Shown: one piece after another, positions 20,669-28,398 of the stretch
Position numbering within the stretch: the stretch's first letter is position 1
Layout of the letters: the number at the start of each line of letters is the position of its first letter
Source of the DNA: a virus
DNA: 36,998 bases
IMG/VR virus record: IMGVR_UViG_3300042881_002431
Span: 1 to 36,998 of that record
Reading direction: 5' to 3' (one strand)
Translations under genes and position numbers: made by a program
Notes under the pieces: model-generated
Databases searched by the model: none
The model's input: the letters and a program-made list of their open reading frames with translations, nothing else
Told to the model about the DNA's origin: nothing

Positions 20669-21627
20669 AAAGTCAGAATGAATGGGATAGACTCAAAAAA
20701 GTAATCGTAGGTGTTGCAGACTATGCAAGAGTCCCTGAAGTAGATTTGAGTGTTCGCACTATTAATTATGCGGACAGAAAAGATGTTTCTGATGTTCCAG
20801 TTGGGCCATATCCCCAACAAGTTATTGATGAATCAAATGAAGACTTGGAGACTTTTGTTAAGTTTCTGTTGGAAGAAGGTGTAGAAGTTGTAAGGTCAGA
20901 AAGGAGTCCAACAGAGTATTACAATTTTTGTCCAAGAGATGTAATCTTTACTCATAAAGACCTGACTGTTGCAACTCCAATGCCATTGGAGTGTAGAAAA
21001 GATGCATGGAAACCTTTGCTTGATCCTTTGGGTACTACTATCATTGTTCCATGCAAACACAAAGAAGAACTTTATAACGAAAATTGTGTAGGAGACAAGG
21101 ATACTCTTGCACTTACAGAGGTTACTCCCGCATTTGATGCAGCAAATATCATTCGTGCAAATGATGATGTTTTGTACCTTGTGTCTAACAGTGGAAATGT
21201 TGCAGGGGCTAACATACTTCAAGAAATGCTTCGGGGTCGTGCAAAAGTTCATCTGCTTCAAGGCGTTTATAGTTATATGCACATTGATACCACGATTGCA
21301 TTTCTTCGTGAAGGTTTGATGTTATTGAATCCCGAAAGAATTAAGTCTGTAGATGTTCTTCCAGAACCCTTTAGAAACTGGGATGTAATTTGGTGTCCAG
21401 AACCTGTAGATATTGGTTATTTTCCAGGTTATAATCATTCATCTGAATGGATTAATATGAATCTTTTCAGTGTAAGTCCGAATCTAGTTGCTTTGGAACA
21501 ACATCAAGATCCAACTAGAAAAGAGTTAGAAAAGTATGGAATAGAATGTGCCATGCTTCCTATGAGACACGCAAGAACATTGAGTGGTTGTTTTCATTGT
21601 GTTACATTAGATCTTGAAAGAGAATAG
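20665..21627 (+). CDS. Amidinotransferase (AGAT/StrB family)
   Basis: A 320-residue protein with the family's catalytic residues in order: Asp158 (AFDAAN), His206 (YMHIDTT) and the nucleophile Cys312 (GCFHCVTLD). Supporting motifs include CPRDVIF near 89-95 and LLNPERI. The family moves an amidino group from arginine to an amine, making guanidinoacetate (glycine amidinotransferase) or guanidino-inositols (StrB1 in streptomycin). Next to an aminotransferase, transfer to an amino group of a sugar or cyclitol is a reasonable inference. The DNA is somewhat less AT-rich than the neighbouring glycosyltransferases. It is coupled by ATGA upstream and by a one-base overlap (TAGTG) downstream. Confidence 0.88.
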   Translation: MKSQNEWDRLKKVIVGVADYARVPEVDLSVRTINYADRKDVSDVPVGPYPQQVIDESNEDLETFVKFLLEEGVEVVRSERSPTEYYNFCPRDVIFTHKDLTVATPMPLECRKDAWKPLLDPLGTTIIVPCKHKEELYNENCVGDKDTLALTEVTPAFDAANIIRANDDVLYLVSNSGNVAGANILQEMLRGRAKVHLLQGVYSYMHIDTTIAFLREGLMLLNPERIKSVDVLPEPFRNWDVIWCPEPVDIGYFPGYNHSSEWINMNLFSVSPNLVALEQHQDPTRKELEKYGIECAMLPMRHARTLSGCFHCVTLDLERE

Positions 21628-22484
21628 TGGACTTAGAGAATAAACTCAAAGGTTTTCCTCCCATTTACTACATCAATCTCCTTCATAGGACTGATAGAAA
21701 AAACTGGATGGAATCCCAATTTAATAATTGGGGAATAACGGATCATCATAGGATTAATGCTTCAAAGTATGACATTTCCAAATATGATGAATGGAAAGAT
21801 ATAATTGTAGAAAATCAAATTCTCGAATGTTTGTCTGCAATGTCAACAGCATTAAATCATATAGAAACAATTATTAATTGGTATGATAGTAATCTATCCG
21901 AAACTTGCATTATAATGGAGGATGATTTATCAATACAGAATATAAAATATTGGAATTTTGATTGGACATACTTTGAGAATAATCTACCAGAAAACTGGGA
22001 GTGTATTCAACTCTATTTTTGTAGTACATATCACTCAAATGGTCTATTTGTACCAATGTTTTTACACAGGAGATCTGATGCTGGATCTGCAGCTGCGTAT
22101 TTGATAAATCGCACATATGCCAAAAAAGTTAAAAACTTGATGTATCGTGATGGTAAATATAGATTAACATTTGCAGATAATTCCTTTCATAAGAGACATA
22201 GTAAAACACATATAACAGGAGACTCTAATTTATTTGATATTGGAATTACATATTCAATTCCTCTTTTCAATCTTAATGTCAATATGAATGGGGATAGTGA
22301 GCAGAATAATAATAAAATGTTTCCCATAGATATAATTTGCAGTCGATTAATAGAAGATTGGTGGAAAAATCATCATCATAAATTTCCATTGGAAGATTTT
22401 TTTACTTATGGTAAACCAAATGATCTAAAAATGACCATGAAGGTAAAAATGGAAGACATAACAAAATTTCTAGAAAAATGTTAA
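21627..22484 (+). CDS. GT25-like glycosyltransferase, copy 5
   Basis: A 285-residue paralog of the four upstream copies, starting with GTG that overlaps the amidinotransferase stop. It opens ENKLKGFPPIYYINLLHRTDR, has the acidic motif CIIMEDDLSI and the end box FFTYGKPNDLK. It is separated from the others by three small-molecule or hydroxylation genes, so it may act after those steps. Its end overlaps the carbamoyltransferase by seven bases. Confidence 0.8.
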   Translation: MDLENKLKGFPPIYYINLLHRTDRKNWMESQFNNWGITDHHRINASKYDISKYDEWKDIIVENQILECLSAMSTALNHIETIINWYDSNLSETCIIMEDDLSIQNIKYWNFDWTYFENNLPENWECIQLYFCSTYHSNGLFVPMFLHRRSDAGSAAAYLINRTYAKKVKNLMYRDGKYRLTFADNSFHKRHSKTHITGDSNLFDIGITYSIPLFNLNVNMNGDSEQNNNKMFPIDIICSRLIEDWWKNHHHKFPLEDFFTYGKPNDLKMTMKVKMEDITKFLEKC

Positions 22485-24058
22485 TACTTAGTGTTCATTT
22501 AGGACATGACTCTTCAATATGTGTCCTAAACAATGGAAATTTAGAACAATATTTCTTAGTAGAAAGATATACAAGAAAAAAACATGATGACAACCAATCA
22601 ACAATATTGGTGTTATTAAATGATATTTGTAGTAAACTAACTGAACCGTTAGATGTCATTAGTATATCTAATTTTAATACTAAAGATGCGATAATATTAG
22701 AAATTTTTGAAGAATGCAGAAAATATAATTCAAATGTAAAACTAATATTGCAACAGGAACATCATTTAAATCATGCTTCTCTCGCTTTTTATAATAGTGG
22801 GTTCGATAAGAGTCTTGTTGTTGTCGTTGACGGAGCTGGATCAACAATTAACGATAATTTGGTAGAAGTGGAAAGTGTTTTTCTTTTTGATCAGGAAAAA
22901 AACACCTTAATTTATAAGAATATCATAGAAGATTCAAATCCATTTGATCTTTTCTGGGAAGATTCTACTTTTGGGGTCGGTAAATTATATGATATTGCTG
23001 CAATTTTAATTGGAAATACCCCTGATGATTGTGGAAAGGTAATGGGACTTTCATCATATGGATCTCCAAATCAATTATTTAAAAATTTATTCTTAGAAAA
23101 GAATATCTTTAATACTCATTTTTTTAAAAACTCTTCTCAAGAGATTAAACAATTTTTGAAAACTCCGATTAGAAAAATAGATAGTGAAAACTATAAATTA
23201 CATGCAGATTTTTGTTATGAAGTTCAACATCAAACGCAAAAAGTAGTTGGAGATATAATAGAAGATTCAATAATAAAAACAGGGATTAAGAAAGTCTGTA
23301 TCTCTGGTGGATATGGTATGAACATCGTTGCGAACTATTATTATTTGCAACGATTTCCTGATGTAGAATTTTATTTTGAACCATTGTGTAATGATAATGG
23401 AATAAGTATAGGTGCTGCGATGAATTCATATTTTCAATTAACCAATAAAATTCCCAATCCTCTCCAAACAACCTCCTTTCATGGATCTACTCATGAAATT
23501 TCTTTGTATAAAGGTAAAACAACATCAATAGAAACCATTGTTAATCTACTAAATCAAAATAAATCTATTGCTGTGTATAGTGGTCTCGCAGAAGCTGGTC
23601 AAAGAGCACTTGGGAATCGTTCTATATTTTTTAATCCATTAAATTTAAATGCAAAAGATATTGTAAATAAAATCAAAAAAAGAGAGTGGTATCGTCCTTT
23701 TGCTTGTGTGGTATTGGAAGAGGATGTTAATGTTTATTTTGATATGGGGAATGTAAAATCAAGTCGGTTTATGACTACATGTTTCCCAGTAAGACGAGAG
23801 TGTGTTAAAATAATGCCAGGAATAACCCATGTAGATAATACATGTAGAGTTCAAACTGTTTCCAAAACGGATGGTTACTTGTATAAACTTTTACAAGAAT
23901 TTAAAAAATTGTCTGGACATGGTATTCTTTTGAATACTAGTTTTAATTTAGCTGGAGAACCTTTAGTAGAGACTCCAACGGATGCATTGAATACTCTAAA
24001 TAATTCGTCTTTAGATTATCTTTGGTTTGAAGAAACACAACAATTACTTAGTAGATAA
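22478..24058 (+). CDS. NodU/CmcH/TobZ-type O-carbamoyltransferase
   Basis: A 526-residue two-domain enzyme. The N-terminal Kae1-like domain opens LSVHLGHDSSICVL and has EHHLNHASLAFYNSGF (metal/ligand histidines near 95-99) and VVVVDGAGS (Asp118). The C-terminal YrdC-like half has EAGQRALGNRSIFFNPL, REWYRPFACVVLEED and ILLNTSFNLAGEPLVETP, all hallmarks of the family. It uses carbamoyl phosphate and ATP to add a carbamoyl group to a sugar hydroxyl, as in Nod factors and tobramycin. The length is a little below the usual 550-600. It is the last enzyme of the coupled operon. The acceptor is unknown. Confidence 0.93.
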   Translation: MLILSVHLGHDSSICVLNNGNLEQYFLVERYTRKKHDDNQSTILVLLNDICSKLTEPLDVISISNFNTKDAIILEIFEECRKYNSNVKLILQQEHHLNHASLAFYNSGFDKSLVVVVDGAGSTINDNLVEVESVFLFDQEKNTLIYKNIIEDSNPFDLFWEDSTFGVGKLYDIAAILIGNTPDDCGKVMGLSSYGSPNQLFKNLFLEKNIFNTHFFKNSSQEIKQFLKTPIRKIDSENYKLHADFCYEVQHQTQKVVGDIIEDSIIKTGIKKVCISGGYGMNIVANYYYLQRFPDVEFYFEPLCNDNGISIGAAMNSYFQLTNKIPNPLQTTSFHGSTHEISLYKGKTTSIETIVNLLNQNKSIAVYSGLAEAGQRALGNRSIFFNPLNLNAKDIVNKIKKREWYRPFACVVLEEDVNVYFDMGNVKSSRFMTTCFPVRRECVKIMPGITHVDNTCRVQTVSKTDGYLYKLLQEFKKLSGHGILLNTSFNLAGEPLVETPTDALNTLNNSSLDYLWFEETQQLLSR

Positions 24059-24220
24059 ATGGATAACAAACAATTACATGAATCTGGTTTAAACATTATA
24101 CAAAACTCCGATGGATCTTATGCATTTGAGTGGGATCCAAAGGACGAACGTTGGTCTTGGATGAATGACTTGACAGATCTGCAAATTAAGTCTATAGTGG
24201 AAGACATAATTGCAAAATAA
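24059..24220 (+). CDS. Small conserved cyanophage protein of unknown function
   Basis: A 53-residue protein starting directly at the carbamoyltransferase stop. The sequence includes SGLNIIQNSDGSYAFEWDPK and DERWSWMNDLTDLQIKSI, which I remember in very similar form from other cyanomyoviruses. Function unknown. A good sigma-70 promoter lies inside its 3' half (24170-24198) and serves the next gene. Confidence 0.7.
   Translation: MDNKQLHESGLNIIQNSDGSYAFEWDPKDERWSWMNDLTDLQIKSIVEDIIAK
24170..24198 (+). promoter_or_regulatory. Candidate sigma-70 promoter inside the small gene at 24059
   Basis: TTGACA (24170-24175), 17 bases, then TATAGT (24193-24198). It would give the 24231 gene and its followers their own start, separate from the late decoration operon. 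Confidence 0.5.
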
Positions 24221-24230
24221 CCAGAGTTTG

Positions 24231-25037
24231 ATGCAAATGACAAGTAAAGTATGGGAAGTGATGAATGATCTTGATATGATTGTATCCAAGGTCTGTTCTG
24301 CTCGTGAAATTATTAATTCTGTTGCAGAGTCAATTGAAAGGAATGATTACGATAAAGCAGAAACTCTTGCAATGGCCGCATATGAATTTCTTGGATATTA
24401 TCTGGAGGAGTTTGATGTTAAGTTCAAACTTGCTTGGCAGGAAACTGTAGTCAAACAAAAAGAAGAAGATCCTTGTATGCCACCCTGGGGTCATAGTGAT
24501 ATGGAATGTCTTTCAAAACAAAACAAGGACACTGATAAAAAATACTGGGATATTCATACCCAAAGTGTAAAAACCATTACGAGTTGTGATCGTGATGATC
24601 CTTCTCCAGAATGTAAAGGTGCATGGGATAGTTTTTGGGAAGATACTCCATCTACAAAAGTTGCTACAAAAGCTGATGGTTATTCTGTAGATTCAATGTC
24701 CCATTCGGAGTATTATTACGACTACTCTCGCAATGATCCAAATCGTTTGAATCCATTTGGAGGTAAAATTTACGAATCTCCTGATGGCGGAAAAACTGTT
24801 TATTCTCGTAACATTGGAGAAACTGAAAGGACTATTGTGAAAGAAGATAAAGTTATTAAGTGGCAACTTCCTGTAGAAATGGATGGTCCAAGTGGAGAAT
24901 ATTTTGTTTCTTTCCCAGATGATCTATTAGAAGCAGCAGATTTTAAAGAAGGTGATCAAGTTGAATGGGTGGATAAAGGTGATGGTTCTTACTTGTTGCG
25001 TAAGGTAACACAACCACTTCGAATGGATGAGTGTTGA
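24231..25037 (+). CDS. Conserved cyanophage protein with AbrB-like C-terminal segment
   Basis: About 269 residues from the ATG at 24231; ATG at 24237 and TTG at 24210 are alternatives. The helical N-terminal domain (MNDLDMIVSKVCSAREIINS, then a Tyr/Phe-rich helix) recurs in other cyanophages as I remember. The C-terminal 45 residues (YFVSFPDDLLEAADFKEGDQ onward) look like a swapped-hairpin AbrB/MazE-type strand pattern that could bind DNA or form dimers. The middle is a polar, Asp/Ser-rich linker longer than in homologs I recall. Function unknown. Confidence 0.75.
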   Translation: MQMTSKVWEVMNDLDMIVSKVCSAREIINSVAESIERNDYDKAETLAMAAYEFLGYYLEEFDVKFKLAWQETVVKQKEEDPCMPPWGHSDMECLSKQNKDTDKKYWDIHTQSVKTITSCDRDDPSPECKGAWDSFWEDTPSTKVATKADGYSVDSMSHSEYYYDYSRNDPNRLNPFGGKIYESPDGGKTVYSRNIGETERTIVKEDKVIKWQLPVEMDGPSGEYFVSFPDDLLEAADFKEGDQVEWVDKGDGSYLLRKVTQPLRMDEC

Positions 25038-25291
25038 TGTATACTTTATATGTGTTGCAAGGTCTTGCTCCATTTATTGGGGCAATGTGTGTAGATAATT
25101 TTATTCGCAGACAAGGAGAACTTTGTAACGCAAGAGAACATCCTAGTCATGTGTTAAAATATGATCCTCAGGATCCTGAAAACGCTTGTTATCGAGATGG
25201 TATTTTTTACCCAAGATGTAAAGACCTGGAAAATCCTGAAGTCTTAAAATATCACAATTTACTTAAAGCTGAAAATGACAAACTACGATAA
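25037..25291 (+). CDS. Small phage protein with hydrophobic N-terminus
   Basis: 84 residues from the ATG at 25037, overlapping the previous stop (TGATG). The N-terminal 20 residues are moderately hydrophobic (MYTLYVLQGLAPFIGAMCV) and could be a membrane anchor. The rest is soluble with four further cysteines or fewer and YDPQDPENACYRDGIFYPRC. Function unknown. Confidence 0.65.
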   Translation: MYTLYVLQGLAPFIGAMCVDNFIRRQGELCNAREHPSHVLKYDPQDPENACYRDGIFYPRCKDLENPEVLKYHNLLKAENDKLR

Positions 25292-25436
25292 ACTTGTTGA
25301 TTCCATTTCAAATGAAATTTATCTTTTGAATGTCTCTCAAGAAAGTTGGAATGAAGAGGCTGCAAAGAAGACATCTAAAAAAATTCTAGAAATTGTTGAA
25401 GAATTCCAACAAAAACGATCAAATATTGATTTTTAA
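25275..25436 (+). CDS. Small helical phage protein of unknown function
   Basis: A 53-residue protein starting inside the previous gene. It is almost all helix by composition (YDKLVDSISNEIYLLNVSQE, then KKTSKKILEIVEEFQQKR). It ends two bases before the next start. No family recognised. Confidence 0.65.
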   Translation: MTNYDKLVDSISNEIYLLNVSQESWNEEAAKKTSKKILEIVEEFQQKRSNIDF

Positions 25437-25438
25437 TT

Positions 25439-25672
25439 ATGGCACTATCCGAATCAGTAGAAACCAGTCTTAGAGAAGCAGAAGCTGCATTGCGTAATGC
25501 ATTAGCTTATGCAGCACGTCAAGAGAAACCATTTGTGGGCAAACATATTGCAGAATTGATCATGGAGATTGATAATCTTATTTCTGCTGATAAGTTGATT
25601 GATAAACTAGAAGAAAGGATGAATGGTGATGAAGACAACAAAAGAGGTCGTTGGGGCCCTTTTGGATCTTGA
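25439..25672 (+). CDS. Small helical conserved cyanophage protein
   Basis: A 77-residue protein beginning MALSESVETSLREAEAALRN, with a second helix HIAELIMEIDNLISADKLID. Closely similar proteins occur in other cyanomyoviruses as I recall. It is probably an all-alpha protein of unknown role. Its end overlaps the -35 region of the next candidate promoter. Confidence 0.7.
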   Translation: MALSESVETSLREAEAALRNALAYAARQEKPFVGKHIAELIMEIDNLISADKLIDKLEERMNGDEDNKRGRWGPFGS

Positions 25673-25696
25673 CTAGATACTGATAGCTCATAAAAA
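25669..25696 (+). promoter_or_regulatory. Candidate promoter before the HNH endonuclease
   Basis: TTGACT (25669-25674), 16 bases, TAAAAA (25691-25696), but only four bases before the ATG at 25701. Transcripts from it would lack a leader, so it is weak evidence. Confidence 0.3.
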
Positions 25697-25700
25697 AGTT

Positions 25701-26177
25701 ATGCATGAGTTGCCAATAGAACCATATAAAACAATATTGGTTTTAAATTCTAGTTATGAACCAATCAATTTTACAAACTGGAAAAGAGCAATTGTTCTTC
25801 TCCTAAAAGAAAAAGCCCAAGTTCTCTCAAGTAGAGTCATTCGACTTTTAGATTATGTAAAATTACCTTTGTCGAAAATTATGAATATTTCTCCATCTCG
25901 TTCTATGATTTATCGGAGAGATAATCACACTTGTCAATATTGTGGTGCTAAATCTAAACTTACAATAGATCATGTTATCCCCCGTTCTAAGGGTGGTGAA
26001 GATTCATGGGAAAATCTAGTGGTAGCTTGTTCTTCCTGCAATACCAAAAAAGGTAGTATGTTTCTAGAACATACTGGTATGAAGTTAATTCGTAAACCCA
26101 GAGCACCTGTTAATAAAATGATTTTTGATTTGGAAAGAACTAATGTAGAAGAATGGAGACAGTATCATTATGAGTGA
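25701..26177 (+). CDS. HNH endonuclease
   Basis: A 158-residue protein. The N-terminal 70 residues match the small domain often fused before HNH in cyanobacteria and cyanophages (TILVLNSSYEPINFTNWKRA). The HNH core is C-terminal: Cys78-x2-Cys81, IDHVIPRSKGG with Asp90-His91, an Asn in WENLV, and Cys110-x2-Cys113 holding a structural zinc. It would cut DNA with a metal ion at the HNH site. It is free-standing and not inside an intron, so roles include homing-like mobility or DNA processing. It overlaps the next gene by eight bases. Confidence 0.9.
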   Translation: MHELPIEPYKTILVLNSSYEPINFTNWKRAIVLLLKEKAQVLSSRVIRLLDYVKLPLSKIMNISPSRSMIYRRDNHTCQYCGAKSKLTIDHVIPRSKGGEDSWENLVVACSSCNTKKGSMFLEHTGMKLIRKPRAPVNKMIFDLERTNVEEWRQYHYE

Positions 26178-26535
26178 AAAACAACCTAACGAATTTGGTA
26201 AAGCACTACAAGAGTGGTGGGATTCTGATGCTTGCAAAGAACTTCAGAAGAAAAATGAAGAAGCAAAACAACGTGCAGTAGGAAAGTATTTTATGCTTTC
26301 TGAAGAAGACAAACTTGATATGGTTGAGGCAATCTGTACTATTATGTGTAATGCCGAAAAGGAAGGAACCAGTCATCGTGGTCTGATGGATAAACTAGGC
26401 ATTTATCCTACTGGTTTCTGGATTGATAATCTGATGGACGTTCATAATGCTCTGTGGTCTTATTATCACGATGAAAAGAGAGAAAAAGAACTCCAAGATG
26501 ATCTTGATGCATTTGAAAATTTCATTAAAGAATAA
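26170..26535 (+). CDS. Conserved cyanophage protein of unknown function
   Basis: A 121-residue acidic, helical protein (EFGKALQEWWDSDACKELQK; EEDKLDMVEAICTIMCNAEK; FWIDNLMDVHNALWSYYHDE). It starts inside the HNH gene. No catalytic motif is visible. A 99-base gap with a GTTAC/GTAAC hairpin (26538-26553, no T-run) follows. Confidence 0.7.
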   Translation: MSEKQPNEFGKALQEWWDSDACKELQKKNEEAKQRAVGKYFMLSEEDKLDMVEAICTIMCNAEKEGTSHRGLMDKLGIYPTGFWIDNLMDVHNALWSYYHDEKREKELQDDLDAFENFIKE

Positions 26536-26634
26536 TTGTTACAGGCATGTAACGCAATCCCGAAGAAATTATTAAGTACCCTAGATAGTAGTAGATGATG
26601 TGTTAGAATTTGAACACAATCAATGGGAGAACTA

Positions 26635-26844
26635 ATGACCTATTCGCAATCCAGTGTTAAACCTCTTACAGATGAAGAATGGAAAGAACTTGTTGCTTTA
26701 AAAGAAGCTATCAACGAAAATCCTGCTTCCGTTCATCCAGAAAAAATGGAGTTATTCACTGAGTTGCTTGTTCGTTCTTGGGATGCAAAATGTGATCCCC
26801 CTGACACAAGTGCATGGCGAAATGGTCATCCAATGAGTGAGTAG
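26635..26844 (+). CDS. Small acidic phage protein of unknown function
   Basis: 69 residues from the ATG at 26635, chosen because GGGAG sits seven bases upstream; an ATG at 26623 is in frame. It contains LTDEEWKELVALKEAINENP and a Trp-rich end. The preceding gap has no clear promoter. No family recognised. Confidence 0.65.
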   Translation: MTYSQSSVKPLTDEEWKELVALKEAINENPASVHPEKMELFTELLVRSWDAKCDPPDTSAWRNGHPMSE

Positions 26845-26850
26845 TATAAA

Positions 26851-26879
26851 TTGACATACTACAATTTTTGGTGTATTAT
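26851..26879 (+). promoter_or_regulatory. Sigma-70 type promoter for the glutaredoxin unit
   Basis: TTGACA (26851-26856), a 17-base spacer, TATTAT (26874-26879), 47 bases before the glutaredoxin start. TATAAATC near 26885 is a partial late-type word in the same gap. Confidence 0.7.
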
Positions 26880-26925
26880 TTACTATAAATCACAACTCTA
26901 AATATTACAAAATATCACAAATGAA

Positions 26926-27162
26926 ATGAAGTTCACTGTTTATTCAAAACAAGATTGTCCGTATTGTTATAAAGTAAAAAAAGTCCTTGAACTTTGTGGA
27001 AAGGACTATGTTGTTTATACTCTTGATGAACATTTTAATAAAAAAGAATTTTATTCTGAATTTGGCGAAGGGTCTACATTTCCACAAGTTGTGATGGATG
27101 ATAAACATATTGGTGGATGTACTGATACTATTGATTATCTAAAAGCTCTTTCATTGATTTAA
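26926..27162 (+). CDS. Glutaredoxin
   Basis: A 78-residue glutaredoxin with active site Cys11-Pro-Tyr-Cys14, the cis-proline segment TFPQVVMDD and the glutathione-binding GGCTDTIDYL. The length is typical for phage and bacterial monomer glutaredoxins (T4 nrdC class). It uses glutathione to reduce ribonucleotide reductase and can serve type II peroxiredoxins such as the one at 1479. It has its own promoter upstream and is followed by small genes of unknown role. Confidence 0.95.
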   Translation: MKFTVYSKQDCPYCYKVKKVLELCGKDYVVYTLDEHFNKKEFYSEFGEGSTFPQVVMDDKHIGGCTDTIDYLKALSLI

Positions 27163-27164
27163 TT

Positions 27165-27341
27165 ATGAGTGAGCCTAAAGAGCTTCACATAAATAGAGGT
27201 GTGGAATTATTGTTAAGAAAAAGGAGGAGAGAACCTGAAGCACCAAAAACGTTCCAATTTAGTTTTGGTAAAATGGTCTCTCTCTTCAAAAGAGAGATTC
27301 ACCTTTATCTAAACTTTTCATTAGATATCAGAAAAAAGTAA
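27165..27341 (+). CDS. Small basic protein of unknown function
   Basis: A 58-residue, Arg/Lys-rich protein starting two bases after glutaredoxin. It has an RKRRREPE cluster and an amphipathic C-terminal part (KMVSLFKREIHLYLNFSLDI). It may bind nucleic acid or a membrane surface. Function unknown. Confidence 0.55.
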   Translation: MSEPKELHINRGVELLLRKRRREPEAPKTFQFSFGKMVSLFKREIHLYLNFSLDIRKK

Positions 27342-27359
27342 TCTCTCGGAGGTAGGGCC

Positions 27360-27587
27360 ATGACAGCACCTTTAATTACCATCTTTTGTTTAATATCATT
27401 CATGTTCTTGATAGTTGGTGGTGTAGTTGGTTGGTTATGGAAAGAACATGTAGTTTTCTCCACTCCTCAACAAGTATTCGCTCATCCAGAAATGTTTGAC
27501 ACTAATGGGAATATTATTCCTGACGAAATAATTGCAGTACGATTTGAAAATAGCTATGACGACTACGAAGAAGACGACGACCAGTAG
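27360..27587 (+). CDS. Small single-pass membrane protein conserved in cyanophages
   Basis: A 75-residue protein with a strong GGAGG site upstream. Residues 3-27 form a membrane helix (APLITIFCLISFMFLIVGGV), then a soluble tail with HPEMFDTNGNIIPDEIIAVR and a very acidic end. I recall close relatives in other cyanomyoviruses. The tail overlaps the next gene by 32 bases. Function unknown. Confidence 0.7.
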   Translation: MTAPLITIFCLISFMFLIVGGVVGWLWKEHVVFSTPQQVFAHPEMFDTNGNIIPDEIIAVRFENSYDDYEEDDDQ

Positions 27588-28122
27588 TAGAAAACCCACA
27601 TCAACAACTACTACTAAAAAACCAGTAGCAAAAAAGACAACAACCCCTAAGGTTGAAAAAGCCGTAGAGAAGATTGAACTGACTCCAACTTCTTATGTTC
27701 ATGAAATCTTTGCGGCTATTGTTGCAGAAAGAACTAAGGATAAGAAGATTAATATTCTTCAACAATATAATGAGAATTTTCTTAAGTCCCTGTTGATTTG
27801 GAACTTTGATTCAAGTATTCAATCAGTTCTTCCCGAAGGTGATGTTCCAATTCAACCTAAGGAAGATGCAGATCGAGTTGCTCCATCTTCCAGTATTCGT
27901 AAAGAATGGAGTAAGTTCTATAATTTCGTGAAGGGTGGTAATGATGCAATGAACAGGCTTCGAAAAGAAACGATGTTCATTAACTTATTGGAATCTTTCC
28001 ATCCTGGAGAAGCGGAAGTATTATGTCTTGTAAAGGACAAAAAATTGCAAACTAAATATAATATCACCAAAGAACTTGTTTCTGAGGCGTATCCTGACAT
28101 CCAATGGGGGAATCGTTCTTGA
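27556..28122 (+). CDS. DUF6433-like conserved cyanophage protein with Thr/Lys-rich extension
   Basis: 188 residues from the ATG at 27556. The first 40 residues are a low-complexity Thr/Lys/Pro/Ser segment. The remainder matches, as I remember it, the cyanophage family DUF6433: helices EIFAAIVAERTKDKKINILQ, a SIQSVLPEGDVPIQP turn, FYNFVKGGND, FINLLESFHPGEAEVLC and LVSEAYPDI. The family is widespread in cyanomyoviruses with no known function. The N-terminal tail is unusual and may be a flexible, lysine-rich nucleic-acid contact. Confidence 0.75.
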   Translation: MTTTKKTTTSSRKPTSTTTTKKPVAKKTTTPKVEKAVEKIELTPTSYVHEIFAAIVAERTKDKKINILQQYNENFLKSLLIWNFDSSIQSVLPEGDVPIQPKEDADRVAPSSSIRKEWSKFYNFVKGGNDAMNRLRKETMFINLLESFHPGEAEVLCLVKDKKLQTKYNITKELVSEAYPDIQWGNRS

Positions 28123-28123
28123 T

Positions 28124-28387
28124 ATGTCTGTGAACATTATTCATGCAGATTGTGATCCATCTGCTGCCAAAAATCGTGATCTACCACGAAATTCTTATTT
28201 GGTATCATATGGAATAGATGATGAAACACAATATGATGTGGTCCAAGCCGGATCACAATATGATATTTTTAATTATTATTGGGACAAATACAGAGATGTG
28301 AGAGGTATTAAATGGACAGAGGGAACAGTGAATCCGAAAACTTGGGGATATCAAGCATCGGATGTGAAGAAAAAGAGGCCAAAGTAA
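28124..28387 (+). CDS. Small conserved cyanophage protein of unknown function
   Basis: 87 residues from the ATG at 28124, one base after the previous stop. It contains NSYLVSYGIDDETQYDVVQA, DIFNYYWDKYRDVRGIKW and a basic C-terminus. It looks alpha/beta and soluble. No catalytic motif seen. Confidence 0.7.
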   Translation: MSVNIIHADCDPSAAKNRDLPRNSYLVSYGIDDETQYDVVQAGSQYDIFNYYWDKYRDVRGIKWTEGTVNPKTWGYQASDVKKKRPK

Positions 28388-28398
28388 TTTCTGGTGAT

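Noticed and set aside
25701-26177. HNH gene as part of a group I intron or intein
   Set aside because: Neighbouring genes are intact and unrelated on either side. No split gene or intron core is visible, so it is a free-standing endonuclease.
26538-26553. GTTAC/GTAAC hairpin after 26535 as a terminator
   Set aside because: A five-pair stem with no T-run after it does not qualify as an intrinsic terminator.
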